NCBI RefSeq assembly: GCF_001458395.1
Contig: NZ_CYSR01000030.1
Coordinates: 310,001 to 374,000, forward strand
Reading direction: 5' to 3'
From: Leisingera aquaemixtae
GTDB taxonomy: Bacteria > Pseudomonadota > Alphaproteobacteria > Rhodobacterales > Rhodobacteraceae
Length of the DNA: 64,000 nucleotides
Below the pieces are notes generated by a model, which ran no database searches, was not told where the DNA came from, and was given only the letters and a program-made list of their open reading frames with translations. Each line of letters begins with the position of its first letter. Position 1 is the first letter of the stretch. Below, in pieces: positions 7,935 to 17,158 of this stretch. Made by a program: the position numbers and the translations under genes.

Positions 7935-10900
7935 TCAGCTGCAGCCGGAGGTGCCCCCGCAGGTGTTGCATTTCATGCAGGTGCCGTTGCGCACCAGCGT
8001 GTAGTTGCCGCATTCGCCGCAGGCTTCGCCCTCGTAGCCTTGCATTTTTGCCTTGGTGCGCGCGTCCATCCCGCCTGTGGTTTGCGCTGGTGCTTCTGTC
8101 GTTTCCGGGACCAGCGCTTGCAGCGCTGCCACCGGATCTGTTCCGGTGCCCAGCAAACCCGCGTCCAGCTGGCCGCCCTGCAGCACCACCAGTTCCTGCG
8201 GCAGACGCTTGCGCAGATAGCCGGTTGAGGAGATCTGCTTCAGCACTTCCAGCGACCGCGTTGCAGCGCTTTCGCTCAGCTCCGAAAGGTTCGACACGCC
8301 TTCCTCCTCGCCGCGGCCCAGATCGTCAAAGGTCGCGCCTTCGGGCTTCACATGCGCCAGATCGGTGCGGTCCAGATAGCTGACCGCCAGTTCACGGAAT
8401 ACATAGTCAAGGATCGAGGTCGCGTTCTTGATCGAGTCATTGCCCTGGACCATGCCCGCGGGCTCGAACTTGGTGAAGGTGAAGGCGTCGACAAACTCCT
8501 CCAGCGGCACGCCGTATTGCAGCCCGACCGACACCGCGATGGCGAAGTTGTTCATCATCGCCCGAAAGCCTGCGCCTTCCTTGTGCATGTCGATGAAGAT
8601 TTCGCCCAGGTTGCCGTCCTCATATTCGCCTGTGCGCAGGTAAACCTTGTGGCCGCCGACAACCGCCTTCTGGGTATAGCCCTTGCGCCGCTGCGGCATC
8701 TTGGTGCGGTGCGATTTCAGCACCTCCTTGATGACCACTTTCTCGACAATCTTCTCGGCCAGCACCGCGGCCTTTTCGTGGGTCGAGCCGCTTTCCAGCA
8801 CCTCCGCCGCGTCGTCGTCGTCCTCGACCAGCGCCGCCGCCAGCGGCTGGCTCAGCTTGGATCCGTCGCGGTACAGCGCGTTGGCTTTCACCCCCAGGCT
8901 CCAGCTCAGCTCATAGGCTTTCTGGCAGTCCTCGATGGTGGCCGAGTTCGGCATGTTGATGGTCTTGGAGATTGCACCGGAGATAAAGCTCTGGGCCGCT
9001 GCCATCATGTAGATATGGCTGTCAACACTCAGGAAACGCTTGCCTTTTTTACCGCAGGGGTTCGCGCAGTCAAAGATCGCGTAATGCTCTTCCTTCAGGT
9101 GCGGCGCGCCCTCCAGGGTCATGGTGCCGCAAACGTGGTCATTGGCCGCGTCGATGTCCTTCTTAGTGAAGCCCAGGTGGCGCAGCAGGTCGAAGGTCGG
9201 ATCGCTCAGCTTAGGGCCCGGGATCCCCAGCACGCCGGTGCAGAAATCCTCGCCCAGGGTCCACTGGTTGAACACGAAGCGGATGTCAAAGGCCGACTCC
9301 AGTGCCGCGTCCACCTTGGCCAGCTCATTGGGGCCAAAGCCGTGACCGGCCAGCGACGTGTGGTTGATCGCAGGCGCATTGCCGATGGAGCCGTGGCCCA
9401 CCGCGTAGGAGACGATCTCCTCGATCTGGGCAGAGCTGTAGCCCAGCCCCTCCAGCGCCGACGGCACCGAGCGGTTGATGATCTTGAAGTAGCCGCCGCC
9501 CGCAAGTTTCTTGAACTTCACCAGGGCAAAGTCCGGCTCAATCCCGGTGGTGTCGCAATCCATCACCAAACCGATGGTGCCGGTGGGTGCAATCACCGTG
9601 GTCTGCGCGTTGCGGTAGCCGTGTTTCTCACCCAGCTCCAGCGCCTCGTCCCAGGCGCTGGCGGCCAGATCGGTCAGCAGCGCGTCCGGGCAGCTGGCGA
9701 TGTCCAGCGGCACCGGCTTCACCGACAGCGCCTCATAGCCGTCCGCGTTGCCCTTTGCGGCGTTGCGGTGGTTGCGGATCACCCGCAGCATGTGATCTGC
9801 GTTTTTTGCATAACCCGAGAAGGCGCCCAGCTCCGCCGCGATCTCGGCCGAGGTGGCATAGGCGACGCCGGTCATCAGCGCGGTAAGCGCGCCGCAAAGC
9901 GCCCTGCCCTCGTCCGAGTCATAGCCGTAGCCCATGTTCATCAGCAGGCCGCCGATGTTGGCATAGCCCAGACCCAGGGTGCGGAAGTCATAGGAGCGCT
10001 GCGCGATTTCCTTGGACGGGAACTGCGCCATCATCACCGAGATTTCCAGCGTCAGCGTCCACAGGCGGCAGGAATGCATGAACTCATCCGCCTGGAACAG
10101 CCCGTCCTTCAGGAAGCTCAGCAGGTTCAGAGACGCCAGGTTACAGGCGGTGTCGTCCAGGAACATGTATTCCGAACAAGGGTTTGAGCCGCGAATTTCA
10201 CCGTCTTCCGGGCAGGTGTGCCACTCGTTCACGGTGTCGTGGAACTGGATGCCCGGATCGGCGCAGGCCCAGGCCGCATGGCCGACCTTCTCCCACAGAT
10301 CCCGCGCCTTCACCACCTTGGCAACCTTGCCGTCGGTGCGGTTGATCAGCTCCCAGTCGGCGTTCTTTTCGACCGCGTGCAGGAAGGCGTTGGTCACCCG
10401 GATCGAGTTGTTGGAGTTCTGCCCGGAAACCGAGCTGTAGGCTTCCGAATCCCAGTCGGTGTCATAGGTCGGAAACTCGATCGCGGTGTGGCCCTGCTTG
10501 GCGTAGTCCAGCACCCGCTTGATATAGGTTTCCGGGATCGCCACCTTCTTGGCTTCGCGGATCGCGGATTTCAGCCCGCCGTTCACCGCCGGGTCATAGG
10601 CATCGGCTTCAGCGCCGTCCCAGCTGCGGATCGCCTCGAAAAGACCGTTCAGCATCTTCTCGTGCATCTTCGAACCGGCAACGATCGAGGCGACCTTCTG
10701 CTCTTCAATCACCTTCCACTGGATGAACTGCTCGATATCCGGGTGATCGGCGTCGACGATCACCATTTTTGCTGCCCGACGGGTTGTGCCGCCTGATTTG
10801 ATGGCGCCCGCCGCGCGGTCGCCGATTTTGAGGAAACCCATCAGGCCCGAGGATTTGCCGCCGCCGGACAGCGGCTCGCCTTCGGCGCGCAGATGGGAGA

Positions 10901-11579
10901 AATTGGTGCCGGTGCCGGAGCCGTATTTGAACAGCCGTGCCTCGCGCACCCACAGGTCCATGATGCCGCCGTCCTTGACCAGGTCATCGGAGACCGACTG
11001 GATGAAGCAGGCGTGCGGCTGGGGATGCTCATAGGCGCTGTCCGACTTGGTCAGCTTGCCGGTCTTGTAGTCGACATAGTGGTGGCCCTGCGCCGGGCCG
11101 TCGATGCCATAGGCCCAATGCAGGCCGGTGTTGAACCACTGGGGCGAGTTCGGCGCCGAACGCTGGGTCGCCAGCATGTAGCGCATCTCGTCGTAGTAGG
11201 CGCGCGCATCCTCCTCGGAGGAGAAATAACCGCCCTTCCAGCCCCAGTAGGCCCAGGCGCCCGCCAGACGGTCGAATACCTGCTTGGAGGAGGTCTCACC
11301 GCCCGTTTCCGCGCCCTCTTCGGGGACAGAGCGCCACAGGAATTCCGGCACGCCCTTTTCGCGGACCTTCTTCAGGCGCGAGGGCACGCCGGCCTTGCGG
11401 AAATACTTCTGGGCGATGACATCGCTGGCCACCTGGCTCCAGGACGCGGGGATTTCGATGTTGTCGAGACGGAAAACGATGGTCCCGTCCGGGTTGCGGA
11501 TTTCCGAAGTGGCCGAGACAAAGGCCAGATCGGCATAGGCATCCTGTCCGGGTTTGGTGAATTTCCGTTCGATCTTCAT
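7935..11579 (-). CDS. nrdJ: Class II (adenosylcobalamin-dependent) ribonucleoside-diphosphate reductase
   Basis: Reduces ribonucleotides to deoxyribonucleotides using adenosylcobalamin as radical source, so it works with or without oxygen. The start chosen is the ATG at 11579 ([18 protein letters not shown]), preceded by GAGAAGGGG, giving 1214 residues, the usual size in this family. The frame stays open 82 codons further upstream, but that part has no family character. Visible features include [20 protein letters not shown] (active-site region), [19 protein letters not shown], and a C-terminal tail with two CxxC pairs and a final CGGTSGCS, a zinc-binding and redox-active Cys tail. No other reductase class is present in the window. 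Confidence 0.96.
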   Translation of the reverse strand: MKIERKFTKPGQDAYADLAFVSATSEIRNPDGTIVFRLDNIEIPASWSQVASDVIAQKYFRKAGVPSRLKKVREKGVPEFLWRSVPEEGAETGGETSSKQVFDRLAGAWAYWGWKGGYFSSEEDARAYYDEMRYMLATQRSAPNSPQWFNTGLHWAYGIDGPAQGHHYVDYKTGKLTKSDSAYEHPQPHACFIQSVSDDLVKDGGIMDLWVREARLFKYGSGTGTNFSHLRAEGEPLSGGGKSSGLMGFLKIGDRAAGAIKSGGTTRRAAKMVIVDADHPDIEQFIQWKVIEEQKVASIVAGSKMHEKMLNGLFEAIRSWDGAEADAYDPAVNGGLKSAIREAKKVAIPETYIKRVLDYAKQGHTAIEFPTYDTDWDSEAYSSVSGQNSNNSIRVTNAFLHAVEKNADWELINRTDGKVAKVVKARDLWEKVGHAAWACADPGIQFHDTVNEWHTCPEDGEIRGSNPCSEYMFLDDTACNLASLNLLSFLKDGLFQADEFMHSCRLWTLTLEISVMMAQFPSKEIAQRSYDFRTLGLGYANIGGLLMNMGYGYDSDEGRALCGALTALMTGVAYATSAEIAAELGAFSGYAKNADHMLRVIRNHRNAAKGNADGYEALSVKPVPLDIASCPDALLTDLAASAWDEALELGEKHGYRNAQTTVIAPTGTIGLVMDCDTTGIEPDFALVKFKKLAGGGYFKIINRSVPSALEGLGYSSAQIEEIVSYAVGHGSIGNAPAINHTSLAGHGFGPNELAKVDAALESAFDIRFVFNQWTLGEDFCTGVLGIPGPKLSDPTFDLLRHLGFTKKDIDAANDHVCGTMTLEGAPHLKEEHYAIFDCANPCGKKGKRFLSVDSHIYMMAAAQSFISGAISKTINMPNSATIEDCQKAYELSWSLGVKANALYRDGSKLSQPLAAALVEDDDDAAEVLESGSTHEKAAVLAEKIVEKVVIKEVLKSHRTKMPQRRKGYTQKAVVGGHKVYLRTGEYEDGNLGEIFIDMHKEGAGFRAMMNNFAIAVSVGLQYGVPLEEFVDAFTFTKFEPAGMVQGNDSIKNATSILDYVFRELAVSYLDRTDLAHVKPEGATFDDLGRGEEEGVSNLSELSESAATRSLEVLKQISSTGYLRKRLPQELVVLQGGQLDAGLLGTGTDPVAALQALVPETTEAPAQTTGGMDARTKAKMQGYEGEACGECGNYTLVRNGTCMKCNTCGGTSGCS

Positions 11580-12302
11580 GCTTTGCCCCTTCTCAAGCAC
11601 TCGTCGTTCATGTGTCGCGGTGCCCCCGCACCATCCAGCCCCGGCCGCAGACCGCACAAACACTCCTGCGCCCGCAGCATTTGGCGCACCCGAGGCCCTC
11701 GCCGGCCATTCTTCCAGGACTGTGTGCTGTTTTTCAGCGTTGTTGCTGCGGCTCCGAAATCCACCAGATTTAGTACCGTCGCAACCGGTGAACACAATTT
11801 GGCGTATTCCGACACAAGGGGTCAACGCTAAATTTACGTCTTGGAAAGGATCTTTGCTGTTGACGCTTTCTGCGGTTTGCAGGGTCCGTCAAGGCGTCTC
11901 GATTCATCCACAGGCCATCTTTCTTTCCGCGCCATCCGGACATCCTGCAAAGACCCGGATTTTGTAGTGTCAGGCGAGTGACTTGCCGCCTTCCGGGCGA
12001 AACGCGGCGGCCTGAAGATCCGGGCCGTGACAGGGTTTTTTCAACACCGCCCAGGGCGGTAACAGTAAAACCCGTTTACGGTGGCCTTGCCGTACCGTCA
12101 CGCAGCCCGCGGCAACGCATCCCTGCTGCAATTAACCTTTTGACGCGCCTCCGCAGCAGATCATTAAAGAAGCCTTAACAGGAGGTTAAGGAAGTATTAA
12201 CACCCCTGATTGCAGTAGCGCTAAATTGCTCCTCAAATACGCGAAACGATTCCCGCAGGGCGGACTGCCCTGCAAAGATTCGCCGCAACATATGGTGTGA
12301 AG
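11580..12302. other. Long non-coding region upstream of nrdJ
   Basis: About 720 bases between nrdJ and tRNA-Pro with no supported gene. Composition shifts from GC-rich near nrdJ to AT-rich between 12120 and 12240. It contains the array of four TTAA tetramers at 12164-12200, a near-match to a DnaA box (TCATCCACA, 11904-11912), two TTGTGT elements on the minus strand 20 bases apart around 11792-11818, and a perfect seven-base hairpin at 12255-12273 downstream of the tRNA. A long 5' regulatory region for nrdJ is the simplest reading. Confidence 0.5.
12164..12200. promoter_or_regulatory. Array of four TTAA tetramers at 11-bp intervals (CtrA-like)
   Basis: TTAA occurs at 12164, 12175, 12186 and 12197, each separated from the next by exactly seven bases. 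TTAA-N7-TTAA is the established consensus of the alphaproteobacterial cell-cycle regulator CtrA, so the array offers three overlapping sites in register with the helix. The middle pair also lies in the perfect inverted repeat CCTTAAC-AGGAG-GTTAAGG (12173-12191). A further TTAACC lies at 12132. Binding by CtrA is inference; the spacing is seen directly. Confidence 0.6.
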
Positions 12303-12379
12303 TGGTCGGGGCGGCGAGATTCGAACTCACGACCCCCTGTACCCAAAACAGGTGCGCTACCAGACTGCGCCACGCCCCG
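12303..12379 (-). tRNA. tRNA-Pro (anticodon TGG)
   Basis: Read on the minus strand, the acceptor arms CGGGGCG and CGCCCCG pair perfectly. The anticodon arm is CCTGT-TTTGGGT-ACAGG with anticodon TGG, and the T arm contains GTTCGAATC. The CCA tail is encoded. The total is 77 nucleotides including CCA. A seven-base hairpin (12255-12273) about 30 bases downstream may aid 3' end formation but has no clear T-run. Confidence 0.97.
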
Positions 12380-12422
12380 GACCGTGCGCCTTCCTATCTG
12401 CGCCGGATGGATTTGAAAACCC

Positions 12423-12899
12423 CTAACAGGGCCAAACTGCCCCGCTGCCGGAAAAAATTTCGTGCCGCATCTGGGTGCCCGCGGAAATGCCATAGCGGCG
12501 CGCCAGCCCGCCGTTGATTTCCAGCACCGCAAACACCTGGTCGCCGCCCGGGATCGGGGTCAGGTCGCCCGGCACAGCGTTGCTGTGAACCGAGGTCACC
12601 CGGCCCTGCTGATCCAGGAAAATGATGTCGAGCGGGATCAGGGTGTTCTTCATCCAGAACGCGGCCGGCTGCGGCTGGCCATACACAAACAGCATCCCGG
12701 CCCCGCGCGGCAGGTCCTCGCGGAACATCAGGCCCTGCGCCCGTTCGGCTTCGCTGTCGGCAATCTCAACATGAAAGGCGGTCTGCCCCCAGGCGCCGCG
12801 CAGGTCGACCCGGTCCGGCGCGCAGTCCGCGGCCAGCGCCGGGGCGGCCCAAAACACTGCAGCGGCACACCAGCTCAAAGGAACCAGGCGCCGCCCCAT
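12423..12899 (-). CDS. DUF192 family exported protein
   Basis: A 158-residue protein with a signal peptide (MGRRLVPLSWCAAAVFWAAPALA, cut after about residue 23) followed by a DUF192 domain. Recognisable family pieces are FHVEIADSEAERAQGLMFRE, GMLFVY, FWMKNTLIPLDIIFLD and VHSNAVPGDLTPI. The function of this family is not established; members are exported or periplasmic and often small. The start lies only four bases after the stop of the cold-shock gene, so the two are cotranscribed. Confidence 0.85.
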   Translation of the reverse strand: MGRRLVPLSWCAAAVFWAAPALAADCAPDRVDLRGAWGQTAFHVEIADSEAERAQGLMFREDLPRGAGMLFVYGQPQPAAFWMKNTLIPLDIIFLDQQGRVTSVHSNAVPGDLTPIPGGDQVFAVLEINGGLARRYGISAGTQMRHEIFSGSGAVWPC

Positions 12900-12903
12900 G
12901 GTC

Positions 12904-13443
12904 TCAGTCCGTGCTGCCGGGCATCAGCGCGGCTTCCCAGGCCAGCACTTCCACCGCCATGCGGCCGCGTTTGCCGTCGATCACCCGCATCGCCAGCGCT
13001 TCGCCGGGCTGCAGGTCGGCAAGCCCGGACTGGCGCAGAACCTCTACATGCAGGAACACATCCTCGCCGCGGCCGAACACATTGGCAAAACCGAAGCCCT
13101 TGCCCTTGTCGAACCACTTGACCCGTGCCGGCTCCAGCGGCTCGCTTTGCAGGCTGTCCATGTCCAGCTCGGCAAAATCGCTCAGCACCGGGGTGTCGTC
13201 GCGTTCGGGCGGCATGATGGACAGCACTTCAACCGCCTGCACGCCGCGGCCGGTCTGATGCGTCACAATCTCGATCCGGGCCCCGTCCGCAACAGAGCTT
13301 TGGCCGAAGTTGCGCAGCACATTAACGTGGAGAAGAATGTCCGGGCCGCCCTCGTCAGATACGACAAACCCGTACCCTTTGGCCGGGTCGAACCACTTCA
13401 CCAGCCCCTGAATCTGCTGCAAGCTGCTGAGATCTTCTGCCAC
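12904..13443 (-). CDS. Cold-shock protein with two cold-shock domains
   Basis: A 179-residue protein with two nucleic-acid-binding cold-shock domains. The first starts near residue 13 (VKWFDPAKGYGFVVSDEGG) and the second near residue 108 (VKWFDKGKGFGFANVFGRGE). Each carries the RNP1-type K-G-F/Y-G-F motif, and the RNP2-like strands read DILLHVNVL and DVFLHVEVL. Duplicated cold-shock proteins of about this size are common in Rhodobacteraceae. The start codon is GTG at 13443. The likely role is RNA chaperone or transcription antiterminator, not necessarily cold-induced. It is the first gene of a pair with the DUF192 gene. Confidence 0.92.
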   Translation of the reverse strand: MAEDLSSLQQIQGLVKWFDPAKGYGFVVSDEGGPDILLHVNVLRNFGQSSVADGARIEIVTHQTGRGVQAVEVLSIMPPERDDTPVLSDFAELDMDSLQSEPLEPARVKWFDKGKGFGFANVFGRGEDVFLHVEVLRQSGLADLQPGEALAMRVIDGKRGRMAVEVLAWEAALMPGSTD

Positions 13444-13576
13444 TTACTTCACCCACCGCGTTTTTTTATTTTTGATGCAGCCCTGATGCGCGATTCTGAC
13501 CTTGGATTTCAAGCTAAAAAGTCGCGAAATTGTCATGAAACTGCTATTGACCCTAGGTAAACCTTAACCAATTCTA

Positions 13577-14182
13577 TCAAGGATTAAGCCGGAGAATTTC
13601 CCATTCTCCGGCGCTGTCTTCACGGCGCCAGCGGAAGCGGTCGTGCAGCCGGAATGCGCCATCTGCCCAGAATTCGATTTCCACCGGCGTCAGCCGGTAA
13701 CCGCCCCAGAACGGCGGCCGCGGCGGGTTCGGACCCTTGGCGGCCGTCACCTTTGCCACCCCCGCCATCAGCGCGCCGCGGCTGTCCAGCGGCTGCGACT
13801 GCTTCGAGGCCCAGGCGCCCAGCCGGCTCTTGAGCGAGCGGGACTTGTAGTATTCATCTGCCTGCGGGCCGTCTTCGCGGCTGATCGTGCCGCGCACGCG
13901 GATCTGGCGGCGCAGCGATTTCCAGTGCATCACAAAGGCCGCCTTGCCGGCCTGTTCCAGCTCCTGCGCCTTGGCGCTTTCGTAGTTGGTGTAAAACACA
14001 AACGCCCCGTCCTCGATGTCCTTCAGCAGAACCATCCGGGTGTTCGGCAGCCCCGAGCTGTCGACCGTGGCCAGCGCAATGGCATTGGGATCATTGGGTT
14101 CGGTCTGCTCCGCCTCTGCCAGCCAGGCGCGGGCAATGGCAAACGGATCCTCGCCCGCGAAAATTCCAGATCGGTCAGACAT
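13577..14182 (-). CDS. pdxH: Pyridoxamine 5'-phosphate oxidase
   Basis: FMN-dependent oxidation of pyridoxine or pyridoxamine phosphate to pyridoxal phosphate, the last step of vitamin B6 biosynthesis and salvage. The 201-residue length and motifs fit: [22 protein letters not shown] at about 33-54, [33 protein letters not shown] (FMN phosphate region), and the C-terminal [23 protein letters not shown] with the substrate-binding R-x-H. It is transcribed away from fabI, sharing a 135-base divergent region. Confidence 0.96.
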   Translation of the reverse strand: MSDRSGIFAGEDPFAIARAWLAEAEQTEPNDPNAIALATVDSSGLPNTRMVLLKDIEDGAFVFYTNYESAKAQELEQAGKAAFVMHWKSLRRQIRVRGTISREDGPQADEYYKSRSLKSRLGAWASKQSQPLDSRGALMAGVAKVTAAKGPNPPRPPFWGGYRLTPVEIEFWADGAFRLHDRFRWRREDSAGEWEILRLNP

Positions 14183-14317
14183 TTCTGCACCTCTTCATGG
14201 GGTTTCGCAGCAACCTATGCAGCTTCCTGCCCGGCGGCAAGAGCGTGAACCCTTGAAGCGGCCCGCGCGGCATACTAAACACCGTCTAATTCAAGAGATC
14301 ACAGGCGGAGAACCTGC

Positions 14318-15121
14318 ATGTCTAGTCAACTGATGGCCGGTAAGCGCGGCCTTATCATGGGCCTGGCCAACGACAAATCCATTGCTTGGGGGATCGCCAA
14401 GGCCTGCGCCGATGCCGGCGCCGAGCTTGCCTTTTCCTATCAGGGCGAAGCGCTGAAGAAGCGTGTCGGCCCGCTGGCCGAACAGCTGGGCAGCGATATC
14501 GTGCTGCCGTGCGATGTATCGGACGAGGCCTCGATCGACGGCCTGTTCGCAGAGCTGGAAGCCAAATGGGGCAAGCTGGACTTCGTCGTTCACGCCATCG
14601 GCTTTTCCGACAAGAACGAGCTGCGCGGCCGCTATGTCGACACCAGCCGCAGCAATTTCCAGATGACCATGGACATCTCGGTCTTTTCCTTCACCGCGGT
14701 TGCGAAACGCGCCGAAAAGCTGATGGGCGAAGGCGGCTCGCTGCTGACCCTGACCTATTACGGTGCTGAGCAGGTGATGCCTCACTATAATGTGATGGGT
14801 GTGGCCAAGGCCGCGCTGGAGGCCTCGGTGAAATACCTGGCCGAGGATCTGGGCAAGGACGGCATCCGCGTCAACGCGATCTCTGCCGGCCCGATCAAGA
14901 CCCTGGCTGCGTCAGGCATCGGCGATTTTCGCTACATCATGAAGTGGAACGAGTACAACTCGCCGCTGCGCCGCAACGTGACCATCGGCGATGTCGGCAA
15001 TTCGGCGCTGTACCTGCTGTCCGACCTCAGCTCCGGCGTGACCGGCGAGAACCTGCATGTCGATGCCGGCTATCATGTGGTGGGCATGAAGGCGGTGGAT
15101 GCACCGGACATTTCGAAGTAA
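14318..15121 (+). CDS. fabI: Enoyl-[acyl-carrier-protein] reductase (NADH)
   Basis: Final reduction in each cycle of type II fatty acid synthesis. A 267-residue short-chain dehydrogenase relative with the FabI nucleotide-binding motif [13 protein letters not shown] (about 15-27) and the catalytic pair of the divergent family: [20 protein letters not shown], i.e. Tyr-X6-Lys spacing. The C-terminal [25 protein letters not shown] is typical. It is followed after 71 bases by gpt in the same direction. Confidence 0.96.
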   Translation: MSSQLMAGKRGLIMGLANDKSIAWGIAKACADAGAELAFSYQGEALKKRVGPLAEQLGSDIVLPCDVSDEASIDGLFAELEAKWGKLDFVVHAIGFSDKNELRGRYVDTSRSNFQMTMDISVFSFTAVAKRAEKLMGEGGSLLTLTYYGAEQVMPHYNVMGVAKAALEASVKYLAEDLGKDGIRVNAISAGPIKTLAASGIGDFRYIMKWNEYNSPLRRNVTIGDVGNSALYLLSDLSSGVTGENLHVDAGYHVVGMKAVDAPDISK

Positions 15122-15192
15122 AAACACATACCGGGCCCGGACAGCACACCGGGCGCCGGCAAGCTGACGCGATCTCGCGGGGAGCAAGAAAT

Positions 15193-15696
15193 ATGACTGA
15201 CCGTTTGCCGCACGAAAAAGGCTTTCACATCAGCTGGGATCAAATCCACCGCGACAGCCGCGCGCTCGCCTGGCGGCTGGACGGGCAAGGCCCCGACAGC
15301 GGCGCCTGGCGCGCCGTGGTGGCGATCACCCGCGGCGGCATGGCGCCGGCCATGATCGTCAGCCGCGAGCTGGACATCCGCACCGTCGACACCATCTCGG
15401 TGCGCTCCTACCACCACCAGGCCCAGGGTGAGGCCGAGGTGCTGAAAGCCCCGGATGAGAACCTGATGGGCGACGGCGAGGGCGTGCTGATCATCGACGA
15501 TCTGGTCGACAGCGGCAGAACCCTGGAACTGGTGCGCGAGATGTACCCCAAGGCGCATTTCGCCACCGTCTATGCCAAGCCAAAGGGCCGTCCGATGGTG
15601 GACACCTTCATCACCGAGGTAAGCCAGGACACCTGGATCTTCTTCCCCTGGGACATGGCGCTGCAATATGTGGAGCCTTACCGCGGCAAGGACTGA
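15193..15696 (+). CDS. gpt: Xanthine(-guanine) phosphoribosyltransferase
   Basis: Purine salvage: converts xanthine or guanine with PRPP to the nucleotide. The start chosen is the ATG at 15193 ([18 protein letters not shown]), with GGGGAGCAAG upstream; the frame is open further 5' but that part reads fabI out of frame. The product is 167 residues. The PRPP-binding motif [13 protein letters not shown] is clear, as are [11 protein letters not shown] near the N-terminus and the C-terminal TWIFFPWD, which closes over the base in this family. A strong terminator follows at 15721. Confidence 0.93.
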   Translation: MTDRLPHEKGFHISWDQIHRDSRALAWRLDGQGPDSGAWRAVVAITRGGMAPAMIVSRELDIRTVDTISVRSYHHQAQGEAEVLKAPDENLMGDGEGVLIIDDLVDSGRTLELVREMYPKAHFATVYAKPKGRPMVDTFITEVSQDTWIFFPWDMALQYVEPYRGKD

Positions 15697-15720
15697 TCCG
15701 GCCCCGGCGGACAAACCTGC

Positions 15721-15748
15721 AAAGGCGCGCGTCACAGCGCGCCTTTTT
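15721..15748 (+). terminator. Intrinsic terminator after gpt
   Basis: A ten-bp perfect stem AAAGGCGCGC/GCGCGCCTTT with a six-base loop runs into a T-run, 24 bases after the gpt stop. Confidence 0.9.
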
Positions 15749-15864
15749 CTTTGGCCCTGCCCGCACCGGCCGTTACCGCTTGAGCTGCCTAGGCGGCCGT
15801 GCCAGACATAGGCCGGCGCCCGGTCCCGCGCGCCCGTCACCTCAGCCGCAGCCCGGAGCCGCTC

Positions 15865-17040
15865 ATGCCCCTGCCCCGCACCCAAGCCACCTTTGTCTCG
15901 CCCATCGTCGAATCGCGCCGCTGGGTGGCCGGGGCCGCATTTCCGCCGGACCGCCCGCTGCTGAACGTGAGCCAGGCCGCCCCGGCCGAAGCCCCGCCGG
16001 AAGGGCTGCGGCAGGCGCTGGCCGATGCGGCGCTGAACGACGTCTCGGCCCATCTCTATGGCCCGGTGCTGGGCAATGAGCCGCTGCGCCGGGCGCTGGC
16101 GCAGCAGATCTCCACCCATTACCAGGCGCAGGTGCAGACAGAGCAGGTTGCCATCACCTCCGGCTGCAACCAGGCCTTTGCCGCCGCCATCGCCGCCCTC
16201 TGCGGTGAAGGGGATGAGGTGATCCTTCCGGTGCCCTGGTACTTCAATCATAAAATGTGGCTGGACATGGCGGGCGTCACCGCCGTGCCGCTGCACGTGG
16301 GCGACGGTATGCTGCCCGCCCCGGCAGCTGCCGAAGCGCTGATCACGGACCGCACCCGCGCCATCGTTCTGGTGACGCCCAACAACCCCTGCGGCGTGGA
16401 ATACCCCGATGGCCTGGTGCAGGCCTTCTTCCGCCTCGCCCGCGACCGCGGACTGGCGCTCATTGTGGATGAGACCTACCGCGATTTCGACAGCCGCGCG
16501 GGCGCGCCGCACGGTCTGTTCCAGATGCCGGACTGGGACCGCACGCTGATCCATCTCTACTCCTTTTCCAAGGCCTACCGGCTGACCGGCCACCGGGTTG
16601 GGGCCATCGCAGCCTCTGCCGCGCGAATGTTCGAATTGGAGAAGTTTCTGGACACCGTCACAATCTGCCCCTCGCAGCTCGGCCAGGCCGGCGCGCTTTG
16701 GGGAATTGAAAACCTGCAGGGCTGGCTGGCAGGCGAACGGCAGGAGATCCTGAACCGCCGCGCCGCGATCGAAGACGGCTTCCCGGTGCTGGCCGCCAAA
16801 GGCTGGAAACTGCTCGGATGCGGCGCCTACTTTGCTTATGTGGAGCATCCCTTCGGCGCCCCGGCGGAGGAGATCGCGAAGCAGCTGGTGGCCGAGGCCT
16901 CGATCCTGATGCTGCCGGGCTCGATGTTCATGCCGGCAGGCGACCCCGACGGCGACCGCCAGTTCCGCATCGCCTTTGCCAATGTGGACAGGACGGGTAT
17001 CGGCACGCTGTTTGACCGCCTTGCGGCCTTTAACCCCTGA
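15865..17040 (+). CDS. Class I/II PLP-dependent aminotransferase
   Basis: A 391-residue fold-type I aminotransferase. The PLP lysine lies in SFSKAYRLTGHRVG, and earlier motifs are TSGCNQAFAAAIAAL, PVPWYFNHKMWLD and TPNNPCGVEYP, with VDETYRDF carrying the cofactor-ring Asp. The ATG at 15865 is preferred over one 66 bases upstream because CGGAG sits at a good distance before it. Substrate specificity cannot be told from sequence alone; aspartate/aromatic-type or a biosynthetic aminotransferase is possible. It stands alone between the gpt terminator and the ppiD-like gene. Confidence 0.85.
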   Translation: MPLPRTQATFVSPIVESRRWVAGAAFPPDRPLLNVSQAAPAEAPPEGLRQALADAALNDVSAHLYGPVLGNEPLRRALAQQISTHYQAQVQTEQVAITSGCNQAFAAAIAALCGEGDEVILPVPWYFNHKMWLDMAGVTAVPLHVGDGMLPAPAAAEALITDRTRAIVLVTPNNPCGVEYPDGLVQAFFRLARDRGLALIVDETYRDFDSRAGAPHGLFQMPDWDRTLIHLYSFSKAYRLTGHRVGAIAASAARMFELEKFLDTVTICPSQLGQAGALWGIENLQGWLAGERQEILNRRAAIEDGFPVLAAKGWKLLGCGAYFAYVEHPFGAPAEEIAKQLVAEASILMLPGSMFMPAGDPDGDRQFRIAFANVDRTGIGTLFDRLAAFNP

Positions 17041-17158
17041 TCACCCGGCAGTTTGATCCGCAACCGTCTTGCCCCTCTGCGGGCAGCCGCGTATTCAGTC
17101 AGCGGCATTTCCCGCTGCCAGGCAAACGCTTGCGCAGCAGAACACTTAAGAGGGCATC

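Noticed and set aside
8352-10187. A 611-codon open frame opposite nrdJ.
   Set aside because: It is a shadow of the minus-strand gene in GC-rich sequence: no motif, unnatural Arg/His/Gln composition, no ribosome binding site.
11792-11818. Two TTGTGT elements (minus strand) upstream of nrdJ as possible NrdR boxes.
   Set aside because: Neither extends to the palindromic NrdR consensus, so they were not called as operators.
11580-11825. An in-frame extension of nrdJ by 82 codons.
   Set aside because: It lacks family character and the ATG at 11579 has a good ribosome binding site, giving the usual NrdJ length.
11904-11912. TCATCCACA resembling a DnaA box, with the TTAA array suggesting a replication origin.
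   Set aside because: Only one imperfect box, no AT-rich unwinding region and no origin-linked genes (dnaA, parAB, hemE) nearby.
15073-16848. A 591-codon frame on the minus strand across gpt and the aminotransferase.
   Set aside because: It is antisense to two well-supported genes and has no recognisable domain.
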